Of a stretch of 42,069 nt of DNA, positions 16,752-25,662 are shown one piece after another (within the stretch, counting starts at the first letter, position 1; each line of letters opens with the position of its first letter). Source of the stretch: Flavobacteriales bacterium (GTDB lineage Bacteria; Bacteroidota; Bacteroidia; Flavobacteriales_D; Cryomorphaceae). Under the pieces are notes generated by a model, which searched no databases, had not been told where the DNA came from, and saw only the letters and a program-made list of their open reading frames with translations. The stretch lies in the NCBI GenBank assembly GCA_022448105.1, contig JAKVAV010000020.1, positions 1,785 to 43,853 of the forward strand, in the 5' to 3' direction. Both the position numbers and the translations under genes were made by a program.

Positions 16752-19700
16752 GAAAACTTTACCTTATAGGTCTATTATTCGTTTCAGCCTTAACACAAGC
16801 CCAACCCTTTGGTAATGAATGGATAGATTACGATCAGAGGTATTATAAATTTCAAATCTTCGAAGAAGGCGTGTATCGTATAACCTTCAATGATCTTGCC
16901 AACGCCGGGATTGCCATTTCAGGTATAGATCCGCAAAATATTCAACTCTTTGCTGGGAATGAAGAAGTGCCCATTTATATTGAAGGAGAGGAAGATGGAC
17001 TATTTAATGCTAATGATTACATAGAATTTGTCGGTAGAGGAAATGACGGACGGTTGGAAACTGAGCTTTATGAATCTCCGGAAGACCAACCTAACCCTTA
17101 TTACAGTCTCTTTAATGACACTCTGAATTATTTCATCTCTTGGAATTCGGAGGGTGAGAATTTAAGATTTCAAAGAAATGATCTTTCTCAAATTGAGAAT
17201 TTTGAGCCACAAGAGTTCGTCTGGAAACGAAATCAAATAGTCTACAGCAACGGATATTATCAAGGCCAGTTGGATCAGCTTGGTGTTTCCGTCCCATTTT
17301 ACACAAAAGGCGAGGGATGGCTGAGTTCGCGTTTTGGTTTTCCCGGAGGTAATATTTCTTTGACATCCAATATAAATACTCAGGGTGCTTACCAAGAGGA
17401 TGACGCTCCGCCTGCAGAACTTACCTCTGTTTCTGCTGGTGTCTCAAATGCCCCAAGTACTGGGAATAATCACTTTTTACAAATTCGATATGGCGAGTCC
17501 AATTTGCTTGCAGTCAACTTCCAATTCCAAGGATACGAGGTTAACAGGTTTAATTTCAATATCCCAAACAATCAGATTGGTCTTCAAACTACATTGATCA
17601 CTCATGAAGTTTCTAACTCTTTGGGAGTTGCCAGCGATTACCAAGCACTCGCCTCCTTAGAGATAACATATCCACATGTTTTAGATTTAGGCGTCAATGG
17701 AGAATTTCAGTTCCTCTACCGTTTAAACGCCCAAGAATCAACTACTCGATTTGATTTTCAAAATATTTTCGGCACCAATCCACGCGTTTACACAAATGGA
17801 TCAAATGCACAAAGGGCGGAATTCCAAATTTCAGAATCGGTATTCAGTACCCTTCTACAAAATAGTTTTGGTGATGATGCGTATGACTGTTTTCTGGTTA
17901 CCGACGAAACGGTAAAATCGATCGAATCAATTGAACCAGTTGCCAATAATGGTTTCTTTACCAACTTTGGATTGACAAATGTTGACTCTGCATTTGTAAT
18001 TATTACGCACCAATCATTAGCGGAAACGGCACAATCTTACTCCAACTATCGACAACAGAGATATAACACGGTTCTTACAGAAGCCGAAGAGTTGTACGAT
18101 CAATTTGGTGGTGGCGTGCGTAAAAGTGGAATTGCTTTGAGACACTTTTGTGATTTCCTACTCAATACCTGGCCCTCACAGCCGCAGTATTTGCTATTGG
18201 CGGGAAAAAGTGTCAGAACCGTCTCAGAAGCGGGTTCCCCAGGATCGAGGAGAGACTCTGCTAGCTATGCTAGGAATTTGGTTCCAACCTTAGGTTTTCC
18301 TTCCTCAGACAATTTTATTTCGGCAGGTCTTGACAATAGTATATTGGAGCCAGCTATTCGAACCGGAAGGATTAGTGCTACAAATCAAGAAGAACTCCAA
18401 TGGTATTTGGATAAACTTCAGGTTTTTGAATCTCAGCCTCAAGCGGCTTGGATGAAAAATGTGATTCATTTTGGAGGTGGACGTGATGCCCAAGAACAAA
18501 ATAGATTCGCGTCATATCTATCCGGATATGAACAATTCATCGAAGATTCAGCATTTGGTGCAGATGTTCACACCTTCCTGAAAACTTCGTCTATTCCGAT
18601 TGAAATCAACCTTTCTGAAGAAGTAGATCAACTTATCAACGAAGGTGCCTCCATGATGACTTTTTTTGGTCATGCCAGTTCTGATGGATTTGACCAGACC
18701 ATTGATGATCCGAATAATTATGAGTGGAACGGTAGATATCCTTTCTTGCTTGGAAACGGTTGCTACACAGGCGACTTTCACAGTAGCGGATCGGGCAGTA
18801 CTGCTGAACTTTACACTATTTTACCCAATAAAGGTGTAATAGGGTTTTTGGCCTCGACCGAACTTGGATTTGAGACCTCTTTGAATGATTACAGCAGACG
18901 TTTCTACCGATATTTATCTACCGACAACTATGGTGGAACTGTAGGAGACCATATTCGAAAGACTATTCAGGAAATTCAGGAAGAAAATGATCCTGAAAAT
19001 CTTTTTGTGATCAATACAACTCTAGGCATGTCTCTTCAAGGAGATCCAGCTGTGGTAATAAACTCCTGGCCTTACCCCGATTTATCACTTAGTGATCAAG
19101 ACGTATTTTTTACTCCCTCTGAAATAACAGCAGATACAGATAGCTTCTCTGTGAATATAGTTGTATCAAACATAGGAAAAGCCACATACCAGCCCTTTAA
19201 CCTTGTCTTAGAACACGAAACACCAGAAGGTGTTGGGGATTCTATCTACGCCCGGGTAGTAAATGGATTGCTGTATAGAGATACTATTCGAATAAATCTC
19301 CCCGTTGACCCTCGCAACAGTCTGGGTCTGCATAGATTTAATGTCTTGGTAGATCTTCCTGAGAATCAGTTAAGAGAACTTGATGGGTTCGAATCTGCAA
19401 ATAATCAAGTAATCGACAAGCAGTTATTTATATCTAATGGTGGAATCGTTCCTGTTTACCCTTATCGATTTGCGGTGATCGACGATGCCGCTGTAACTCT
19501 TCGTGCTTCAACAGGAAACCCGTTAGCCGAGTCAGCAACCTACATAATTGAAGCAGACACTATTGATACGTTCGATAGTCCTGCACTAGTGTCCTCAGAG
19601 ATTACTCAAATAGGTGGTGTTTTAGAATGGCAGCCCTCTTTTAACTTCACGGACAGCCTCGTTGTTTACTGGCGCTGTGCCAAAATGGATGAACAAGAAC

Positions 19701-21805
19701 TGATCTGGCGCGAAAGTTCTTTTCAATTTGTCCCTAATCGCCGAGGCTGGGGGCAGGCTGGCATTTTTCAATTTGAGAACAACTCGTTTTCTCAAAAAGA
19801 ATTCAATCGAACGCAGAGGAGATGGGATTATTCCACCGGATCGGTAAGGATTACAAATAATGTTCTCGGGAATTCTACCTCTTTCCAAAATGAGGTTTTA
19901 CTCAATACAAATGTAGTTGAATACGCTACATGCAACGGGACACCTGCAGTTCATTTGGTGGTGTTCGATCCGATAACATTCGATGCGTGGGGAACAAATT
20001 ATAACAACCAGAATCCTCAAAATACTTTTGGTAATTTTAATGAAACAAGCTGCCGACAAAGAGTTGAATACTTTTTCGTTTTTCTCCAAAATAGCCCTAC
20101 CCAAATGCAGGCATTGGCCGACTTGCTCCTATCAGAGACTATACCCGATGGACACATCGTAATACTATACTCTGCGCGCTACGTTAGTTACGATGATTGG
20201 AACAATACCCCTGATATTTATGACGCATTTGCTCAGTACAACGCAGGTATTATTGGTTCGGAGGTGGCACAAGACAGTGTGCCATATTCCTTAATCACGA
20301 GAAAAGGAGATCCCTCCTTCTCCTTTGAGCTCTATGGAGATAATATTTCAGACGTGCTGAATAACATAGTCGATGTTCCTGCATCTGGAAATTCAGGCTT
20401 AATGGTCTCACCTAGGATAGGTCCGTCCAGTTCTTGGAAGAATATTAGTTGGGAAACTTCCAGTCTTGATTTGGGCCCAGGCGACTCTTCAGCAATTTCA
20501 ATTATTGGAATTACGGCGTCGGGCACTTCCGAAGAGATTCTCCAAACACCCTACGAAGATATTAGTATTGAACTCGAAGATCTTCAAAATCAAATTAGTC
20601 CTCAGGAGTATCCTTTTTTGGAATTACAAATTTTTTCGGAGGATAAAGAAAATCAAACACCGCGACAGGTCAATAGATGGCATGTGCTCTACGACGAAGT
20701 CACCGAACTGGCAATAAATCCCAAAGAATTTTATGCCTTTTCAGGTGATGAAATTCCTCAAGGACAAGTGGGATTTTTGGCTGTTGCCATTCAAAATATT
20801 TCTATGGTCGACGCGGACAGTGTTCTTGTGAGGTATTGGATAGAAGATACCGAAAGGAATGAGATAGAGATCCCTTACGATCGTCAAGATTCTCTTGTTA
20901 CAGGAGGTACAATTATCGACACGGTTTTCTTTGATACCCGCTTTTTAAGCGGCCAGAATACACTTTGGGTGGAAGTTAATCCTGTAGATCCTGAAACTGA
21001 TGCGCCAGATCAACCAGAGCAAGTTCGTTTCAATAATGTTTTAAGAATTCCATTCACAATTACTGAAGATGATGAAAACCCTATCCTAGATGTTACATTC
21101 GATGGTATTCACATCATCAATGGTGAGGTAGTTTCACCAAATCCTGAAGTCCTCATCGCTCTCAAGGATGAAAATCCATTTTTACTGATGGATGAACCTG
21201 CAGACACCTCTCTTTTCAAAGTCTTTTTAGCCCTACCAGACGGTAACCTTGAACCGGTATTTTTTGCAAATCCTACGGGGGAGGAAGTTATGCAGTTTAT
21301 ACCGGCAGAAAATCAACAGAATCGCGCGAAGATTTTCTACCGTCCAAGTCTACCCTCCAATGGGGTGTATAAGCTATTAGTTCAAGCGAGCGATAAATCA
21401 GGTAATTCTTCTGGAAATACTGATTACCAAATAGAATTTGAGGTAATCAAGGAATCTACGATTACAGAAGTTCTTAACTATCCAAATCCATTCACTACCA
21501 GTACCCAATTCATTTTTACCCTCACCGGAGAGCGTGTTCCCGATGAATTCAAGATTCAAATTATGACTATTTCAGGAAAAGTGGTTAAAGAGATAATGCT
21601 CGACGAGTTTGGCCCCATCCGAATAGGAAGAAATCGCTCCGTTTATCGCTGGGACGGCCGCGACGAATATGGCGATCGACTAGGTAATGGAGTTTATCTT
21701 TACCGAGTGATAGCCCGAATTAATGGAGAAGATATAATGCTCAAAGATGGGGGAGCCTCCCAATATTTCGAGCGAGGATTTGGGAAGATGGTTATGTTTA
21801 GGTAG
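16748..21805 (+). CDS. porU2: Putative type IX secretion sortase PorU2 (C25 gingipain-like)
   Basis: Very large (1685 residues) secreted cysteine-peptidase-like protein. In the type IX system PorU removes the C-terminal sorting signal of cargo and joins it to anionic LPS; PorU2 is a paralogue of less clear role. The start is GTG at 16748, overlapping the porV2 stop. A signal peptide (MRKLYLIGLLFVSALTQAQ) precedes an N-terminal domain. The C25 fold occupies about 395-760, with catalytic His642 (FFGHASSDG) and Cys672 (LLGNGCYTGDF), both intact. A long beta-sandwich region follows (about 780-1570), then a C-terminal FlgD-like/type IX-type domain from about 1575 (NYPNPFTTSTQF ... GNGVYLYRV). The length exceeds the usual 1100-1300 residues of PorU proper. 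Confidence 0.88.
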   Translation: MRKLYLIGLLFVSALTQAQPFGNEWIDYDQRYYKFQIFEEGVYRITFNDLANAGIAISGIDPQNIQLFAGNEEVPIYIEGEEDGLFNANDYIEFVGRGNDGRLETELYESPEDQPNPYYSLFNDTLNYFISWNSEGENLRFQRNDLSQIENFEPQEFVWKRNQIVYSNGYYQGQLDQLGVSVPFYTKGEGWLSSRFGFPGGNISLTSNINTQGAYQEDDAPPAELTSVSAGVSNAPSTGNNHFLQIRYGESNLLAVNFQFQGYEVNRFNFNIPNNQIGLQTTLITHEVSNSLGVASDYQALASLEITYPHVLDLGVNGEFQFLYRLNAQESTTRFDFQNIFGTNPRVYTNGSNAQRAEFQISESVFSTLLQNSFGDDAYDCFLVTDETVKSIESIEPVANNGFFTNFGLTNVDSAFVIITHQSLAETAQSYSNYRQQRYNTVLTEAEELYDQFGGGVRKSGIALRHFCDFLLNTWPSQPQYLLLAGKSVRTVSEAGSPGSRRDSASYARNLVPTLGFPSSDNFISAGLDNSILEPAIRTGRISATNQEELQWYLDKLQVFESQPQAAWMKNVIHFGGGRDAQEQNRFASYLSGYEQFIEDSAFGADVHTFLKTSSIPIEINLSEEVDQLINEGASMMTFFGHASSDGFDQTIDDPNNYEWNGRYPFLLGNGCYTGDFHSSGSGSTAELYTILPNKGVIGFLASTELGFETSLNDYSRRFYRYLSTDNYGGTVGDHIRKTIQEIQEENDPENLFVINTTLGMSLQGDPAVVINSWPYPDLSLSDQDVFFTPSEITADTDSFSVNIVVSNIGKATYQPFNLVLEHETPEGVGDSIYARVVNGLLYRDTIRINLPVDPRNSLGLHRFNVLVDLPENQLRELDGFESANNQVIDKQLFISNGGIVPVYPYRFAVIDDAAVTLRASTGNPLAESATYIIEADTIDTFDSPALVSSEITQIGGVLEWQPSFNFTDSLVVYWRCAKMDEQELIWRESSFQFVPNRRGWGQAGIFQFENNSFSQKEFNRTQRRWDYSTGSVRITNNVLGNSTSFQNEVLLNTNVVEYATCNGTPAVHLVVFDPITFDAWGTNYNNQNPQNTFGNFNETSCRQRVEYFFVFLQNSPTQMQALADLLLSETIPDGHIVILYSARYVSYDDWNNTPDIYDAFAQYNAGIIGSEVAQDSVPYSLITRKGDPSFSFELYGDNISDVLNNIVDVPASGNSGLMVSPRIGPSSSWKNISWETSSLDLGPGDSSAISIIGITASGTSEEILQTPYEDISIELEDLQNQISPQEYPFLELQIFSEDKENQTPRQVNRWHVLYDEVTELAINPKEFYAFSGDEIPQGQVGFLAVAIQNISMVDADSVLVRYWIEDTERNEIEIPYDRQDSLVTGGTIIDTVFFDTRFLSGQNTLWVEVNPVDPETDAPDQPEQVRFNNVLRIPFTITEDDENPILDVTFDGIHIINGEVVSPNPEVLIALKDENPFLLMDEPADTSLFKVFLALPDGNLEPVFFANPTGEEVMQFIPAENQQNRAKIFYRPSLPSNGVYKLLVQASDKSGNSSGNTDYQIEFEVIKESTITEVLNYPNPFTTSTQFIFTLTGERVPDEFKIQIMTISGKVVKEIMLDEFGPIRIGRNRSVYRWDGRDEYGDRLGNGVYLYRVIARINGEDIMLKDGGASQYFERGFGKMVMFR

Positions 21806-21865
21806 CATCTTTTAAAACCCGTTGATGAATAGATTTCTTGTGCCGGTTTCAACGCCAAACTTTCC

Positions 21866-21873
21866 TATTTTTG
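21866..21873 (+). promoter_or_regulatory. -7 promoter box for lpdA
   Basis: TATTTTTG matches TAnnTTTG exactly, 22 bases before the lpdA ATG. A TTG at 21838-21840 lies 25 bases further up, slightly too far to be a convincing -33 element. The box may drive lpdA and the close-packed genes after it. Confidence 0.55.
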
Positions 21874-21895
21874 CCCTTCTAAAAATCAACTGTCC

Positions 21896-23296
21896 ATGGA
21901 TCAATTTGATGTAGTAGTTATCGGCTCTGGACCAGGTGGCTATGTTTGCGCAATCCGATGTGCACAATTGGGAATGAAAACCGCAATAATTGAGAAATAC
22001 AGCACGCTTGGTGGCACTTGCTTAAATGTGGGGTGTATACCTTCAAAGGCATTGCTCGATTCTTCTGAGCATTACTTCAAAGCAAAACACGAATTTGCTG
22101 AGCACGGCATTGGACTGAAGAATCTCGAAGTAGATATGTCGCAGATGATTAGGCGTAAGGCTGAGGTCGTTGAGCAAACTACAAAGGGAATTGACTTCCT
22201 CATGAAAAAAAATGAGATACAGGTCTTTCATGGCATGGGCTCATTTGTGGATAAAGAAACCCTCAAGATATCTTCTGAAGACGGAAGCAAGGAGATTAAA
22301 GCCAAGAGAATAGTGATTGCCACTGGCTCTAAGCCAAACTATTTTCCGGGAATGGAGCCAGATAAGGATAGAATTATCACTAGCACAGAGGCGCTGGAAC
22401 TTCAAGACGTACCGGAAAAGATGATCGTAGTTGGAGGAGGGGTGATTGGCCTTGAATTAGGCTCGGTTTATGCCCGTCTGGGAGCGGAAGTGACGGTGGT
22501 TGAGTTTACTGATAGCGTTATTCCAACCATGGACAGAACACTTGGAAAAGAGTTGACGAAGGTGCTCAAAAAAGAAGGAGTTAAATTTAACTTTAACCAT
22601 AAAGTTCAAAATGTTGAGAATACAGGATCTGGAGTAAAGGTGACTGCTCTTGACAAGAAGGATGAGAAAGTGACTTTTGAAGCTGATTATTGCTTGGTTT
22701 CTGTTGGAAGAAAAGCCTATACAGAAAACCTTGGCCTCGAGAATGTCGGATTATCCACGGATAATAGAGGAAGAGTGGAGGTTGATGATCACCTTCGAAC
22801 TAAAGTCGATCATATCTATGCAATCGGTGATGTAGTGCGTGGAGCAATGCTGGCCCACAAAGCTGAGGAAGAAGGGGTGATGGTAGCCGAAATCATGGCT
22901 GGTCAAAAGCCTCATATAAACTATAAGCTCATACCTAATGTGGTTTATACCTGGCCTGAAGTCGCTGGGGTGGGTTTCACAGAAGAAGAACTAAAAGCTA
23001 ATGGCAAAGAGTACAAATCTGGATCTTTCCCGATGCGCGCTCTTGGTCGAGCAAGAGCGAGTGGAGATACTTATGGCTTGATCAAAATACTTGCAGATAA
23101 AGAAACTGATGAGATTCTTGGAGTTCACATGATTGGTCCAAGAGTAGCAGATTTAATATCCGAGGCTGTTGTCGCCATGGAGTACAGGGCAAGCGCGGAA
23201 GATATTGCAAGAATGAGCCACGCCCATCCAACATACTCTGAAGCAGTCAAAGAAGCAGCTTTGGCAGCTACCGAGGACCGAGCAATGCATATCTGA
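21896..23296 (+). CDS. lpdA: Dihydrolipoyl dehydrogenase (E3)
   Basis: FAD enzyme that reoxidises dihydrolipoyl groups of the 2-oxoacid dehydrogenase complexes and glycine cleavage system with NAD+. The 466 residues are the normal length. FAD motif GSGPGG at 10-15; redox-active disulfide C42-LNVG-C47 in GGTCLNVGCIPSKA; NAD motif VVGGGVIGLELGSVYARLG; second FAD motif YAIGDVV; and the C-terminal interface HAHPTYSEAVKEAA with the catalytic His-Glu pair. No lipoyl domain is fused at the N terminus. No E1/E2 genes are adjacent, so it probably serves several complexes. hemH follows after 35 bases. Confidence 0.97.
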   Translation: MDQFDVVVIGSGPGGYVCAIRCAQLGMKTAIIEKYSTLGGTCLNVGCIPSKALLDSSEHYFKAKHEFAEHGIGLKNLEVDMSQMIRRKAEVVEQTTKGIDFLMKKNEIQVFHGMGSFVDKETLKISSEDGSKEIKAKRIVIATGSKPNYFPGMEPDKDRIITSTEALELQDVPEKMIVVGGGVIGLELGSVYARLGAEVTVVEFTDSVIPTMDRTLGKELTKVLKKEGVKFNFNHKVQNVENTGSGVKVTALDKKDEKVTFEADYCLVSVGRKAYTENLGLENVGLSTDNRGRVEVDDHLRTKVDHIYAIGDVVRGAMLAHKAEEEGVMVAEIMAGQKPHINYKLIPNVVYTWPEVAGVGFTEEELKANGKEYKSGSFPMRALGRARASGDTYGLIKILADKETDEILGVHMIGPRVADLISEAVVAMEYRASAEDIARMSHAHPTYSEAVKEAALAATEDRAMHI

Positions 23297-23331
23297 GCAA
23301 ACATGTCATTCCGATCTTTGTTAGACAGCTT

Positions 23332-24351
23332 ATGAAGAAAAAGATTGGTGTGCTGTTAATCAATTTGGGAACACCAGATAGTCCCAAAGTTTCCGATGTA
23401 AGGCGCTATTTAACAGAATTCTTGAATGACCCAAGGGTTATTGATATCCCCTCAATTCTTAGGACTATCTTGGTAAATGGAATCATTGTTCCTTTTCGAG
23501 CTCCCAAGTCAGCTAAGATTTACAAAGAGCTGTTCGATATGAATGGTGGTAAGTCGCCTTTATTAGAGTATGGATACAAGGTTAGGGATGTGCTCAGAGA
23601 TCGTTTTCAAGGACTGGCTGATGTAGAATTAGCCATGCGATACGGAAAGCCAAGTCTAGAGGAGGTTACCCATAAAATGGATTTGGCAGGATACGATCGC
23701 GTTATTGTCTTTCCTCTTTTTCCACAATATGCCTCCGCTTCTACCGGTTCGGCATTGGAAAAAGCCATGAAACTCATTAGGAAGTGGTATGTTATTCCCG
23801 AGATCGAAATCATCTCACAATTCTATGATCATCCTGGGTATATAAATACGGTCGTTGATCAAGCCAAAAACTACGACTGGAAGGATTATGACCACGTTCT
23901 TTTTTCCTATCACGGATTACCAGTGCGTCAAGTGGACAAAGTATACGAGGACCGTCAATGCTCAAACCATAGTTGTGAAAGTGAGGTAAATGAAGAGAAT
24001 AAGTTTTGTTACAAGGCGACCTGTTATGCGACCACTCGTCTTGTTGCTGAGAAAATGGGTATGACCGAGAAAGATTACACGGTTTGTTTCCAGTCTCGCC
24101 TAGATAAGAAATGGCTTAAGCCTTTTTCGGACAAGGTGGTCGAAGAATGGGGAAAAAAAGGAGCTAAGAGACTTCTGGTATTCTCACCAGCCTTTGTGGC
24201 AGACTGTTTGGAGACCACCATCGAGATCGGGGATGAGTATCAGGAGATTTTTGAGGATCACGGTGGCAAAGAAGTACAACTTGTGGAAAGTCTTAATGAT
24301 CATCCCCTATGGATCGATACGATGGAATCTATGATCAAAGAGCGTCTCTAA
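23332..24351 (+). CDS. hemH: Ferrochelatase with an internal four-cysteine segment
   Basis: Inserts Fe2+ into protoporphyrin IX (last step of the protoporphyrin-dependent heme pathway), at the inner face of the membrane. The 339-residue protein shows MKKKIGVLLINLGTPDSP, then FPLFPQYASASTG, the catalytic-His motif FSYHGLP, and the late Glu-rich helix DCLETTIEIGDEY. Cys210, Cys215, Cys226 and Cys231 form a C-x4-C-x10-C-x4-C array right after FSYHGLPVRQVDK, the place where some bacterial ferrochelatases carry an internal [2Fe-2S] ligand set; a cluster is therefore likely here. The stop TAA is followed directly, in the same frame, by the TTG start of pabB. Confidence 0.96.
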   Translation: MKKKIGVLLINLGTPDSPKVSDVRRYLTEFLNDPRVIDIPSILRTILVNGIIVPFRAPKSAKIYKELFDMNGGKSPLLEYGYKVRDVLRDRFQGLADVELAMRYGKPSLEEVTHKMDLAGYDRVIVFPLFPQYASASTGSALEKAMKLIRKWYVIPEIEIISQFYDHPGYINTVVDQAKNYDWKDYDHVLFSYHGLPVRQVDKVYEDRQCSNHSCESEVNEENKFCYKATCYATTRLVAEKMGMTEKDYTVCFQSRLDKKWLKPFSDKVVEEWGKKGAKRLLVFSPAFVADCLETTIEIGDEYQEIFEDHGGKEVQLVESLNDHPLWIDTMESMIKERL

Positions 24352-25662
24352 TTGGCCTATCGATTCCATAAAGAATTTTCAATCGAATTTGAGGAAGATC
24401 AAATTCTTAAGAGAGCAATTTCTTACGGACGCCGTTTTGAAAATTTCGCTCTTTTTGTCACGCATGAAGGTGCCTTTACATTCTATGCCGGTTCAGAACG
24501 AAGCATCAAACTGGATCAAACCGAAGGTGCATTTGAGAAACTGAAGAAGTTTCACGAGTCTTCAAGTCGAGAGATTTGTGGGGTATTGGGTTATGACCTG
24601 AAAAACGACTTGGAAGACCTTTCGTCGCGAAATCCTTCCACACTATCGGAGCCAGAATCATCATTTTTTGAGGTCGATATAAGGGTAGAATTTGATCATG
24701 GCGAAATCAGGTTAAGCTCGGTTTTAGAGAGCGATGGAGAGAATTTTTGGGAGAATTTTAATCAGAATTCAAGATTTGAGCATTTGCCGATCACAGATAA
24801 ACCTGTGTCCACTGTTTCGAAAGATGAGTACTTGAAGAAGTCCAGGTCGTTGCAAAGGCATATCCAAAGGGGTGATATTTATGAAGCAAATTACTGTATC
24901 GAATTCTCGGTGCAAGCTTCAGGTTTTGATCCTTATGCTGGTTTTTATTCCATTTGGAAGAAAACTATGGCTCCGTTCTCTGTTTTTGCCAAGCTTGATT
25001 CTCTCTTCATTTTATCCGGCTCGCCAGAACGCTATCTAAAAAGAGAGGGGAGTAAACTTATTTCTCAGCCAATTAAGGGAACTGCCAAAAGATCCATCGA
25101 CCCGATTTTAGATGATCGAAGCAAATTTGATCTGAGAAATGATCAAAAAGAGCAGAGCGAAAACGTGATGATCGTCGATTTAGTAAGAAACGATCTTTCT
25201 CGAGTGGCCTCAAAAGGATCTGTGAGAGTATCTGAATTGTTTGGAATTAGAACGTTTAAGACCGTTCACCACTTAGTGAGCACGATCGAAGCAGAGCTCG
25301 ATCATGACCGAGATTCTTGGGATGCGATAAAAGAAACTTTCCCCATGGGCTCTATGACCGGCGCGCCAAAGATCAGCGCAATGAAGCTTGTAGAAGAGCA
25401 TGAAAAGTTCAAAAGAGGTGTATACTCGGGAGCATTCGGAGTGATAAAACCTAGCGGAAATTTTGATTTCAACGTTTTGATTCGGACATTAGTATTCGAA
25501 AGGACAAGTAGTAAGATCACATTCGGAGTCGGAAGCGCAATCACCATAATGGCTGATCCTCAAAAAGAATGGAACGAATGTATGCTTAAAGCAGATGCAT
25601 TGATGAAGAGCCTTCGCGACCCCGACCATGAACCTAAAAGAGAGATTCATAGCCAACCTTGA
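24352..25662 (+). CDS. pabB: Aminodeoxychorismate synthase component I (PabB-type)
   Basis: Chorismate-binding enzyme making 4-amino-4-deoxychorismate for folate. The 436 residues contain SGSPERYLKR, PIKGT (240-244) with Lys242, DLVRNDLSRVA and the signature FPMGSMTGAPKISAM. The PIKGT lysine, where anthranilate synthase TrpE has Ala, is characteristic of PabB and supports PabB over TrpE. The start is TTG at 24352, placed immediately after the hemH TAA and in the same frame; there is no ATG in this frame before about residue 200, deep inside the catalytic domain, so a non-ATG start is required. The glutamine amidotransferase partner (pabA) is not adjacent. The end overlaps tilS by 35 bases. 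Confidence 0.92.
   Translation: MAYRFHKEFSIEFEEDQILKRAISYGRRFENFALFVTHEGAFTFYAGSERSIKLDQTEGAFEKLKKFHESSSREICGVLGYDLKNDLEDLSSRNPSTLSEPESSFFEVDIRVEFDHGEIRLSSVLESDGENFWENFNQNSRFEHLPITDKPVSTVSKDEYLKKSRSLQRHIQRGDIYEANYCIEFSVQASGFDPYAGFYSIWKKTMAPFSVFAKLDSLFILSGSPERYLKREGSKLISQPIKGTAKRSIDPILDDRSKFDLRNDQKEQSENVMIVDLVRNDLSRVASKGSVRVSELFGIRTFKTVHHLVSTIEAELDHDRDSWDAIKETFPMGSMTGAPKISAMKLVEEHEKFKRGVYSGAFGVIKPSGNFDFNVLIRTLVFERTSSKITFGVGSAITIMADPQKEWNECMLKADALMKSLRDPDHEPKREIHSQP

Noticed and set aside
16748-21805. PorU2 as a fusion or misassembly because of its length
   Set aside because: One continuous frame with signal peptide, catalytic domain and a proper C-terminal domain; no sign of a joined second gene.
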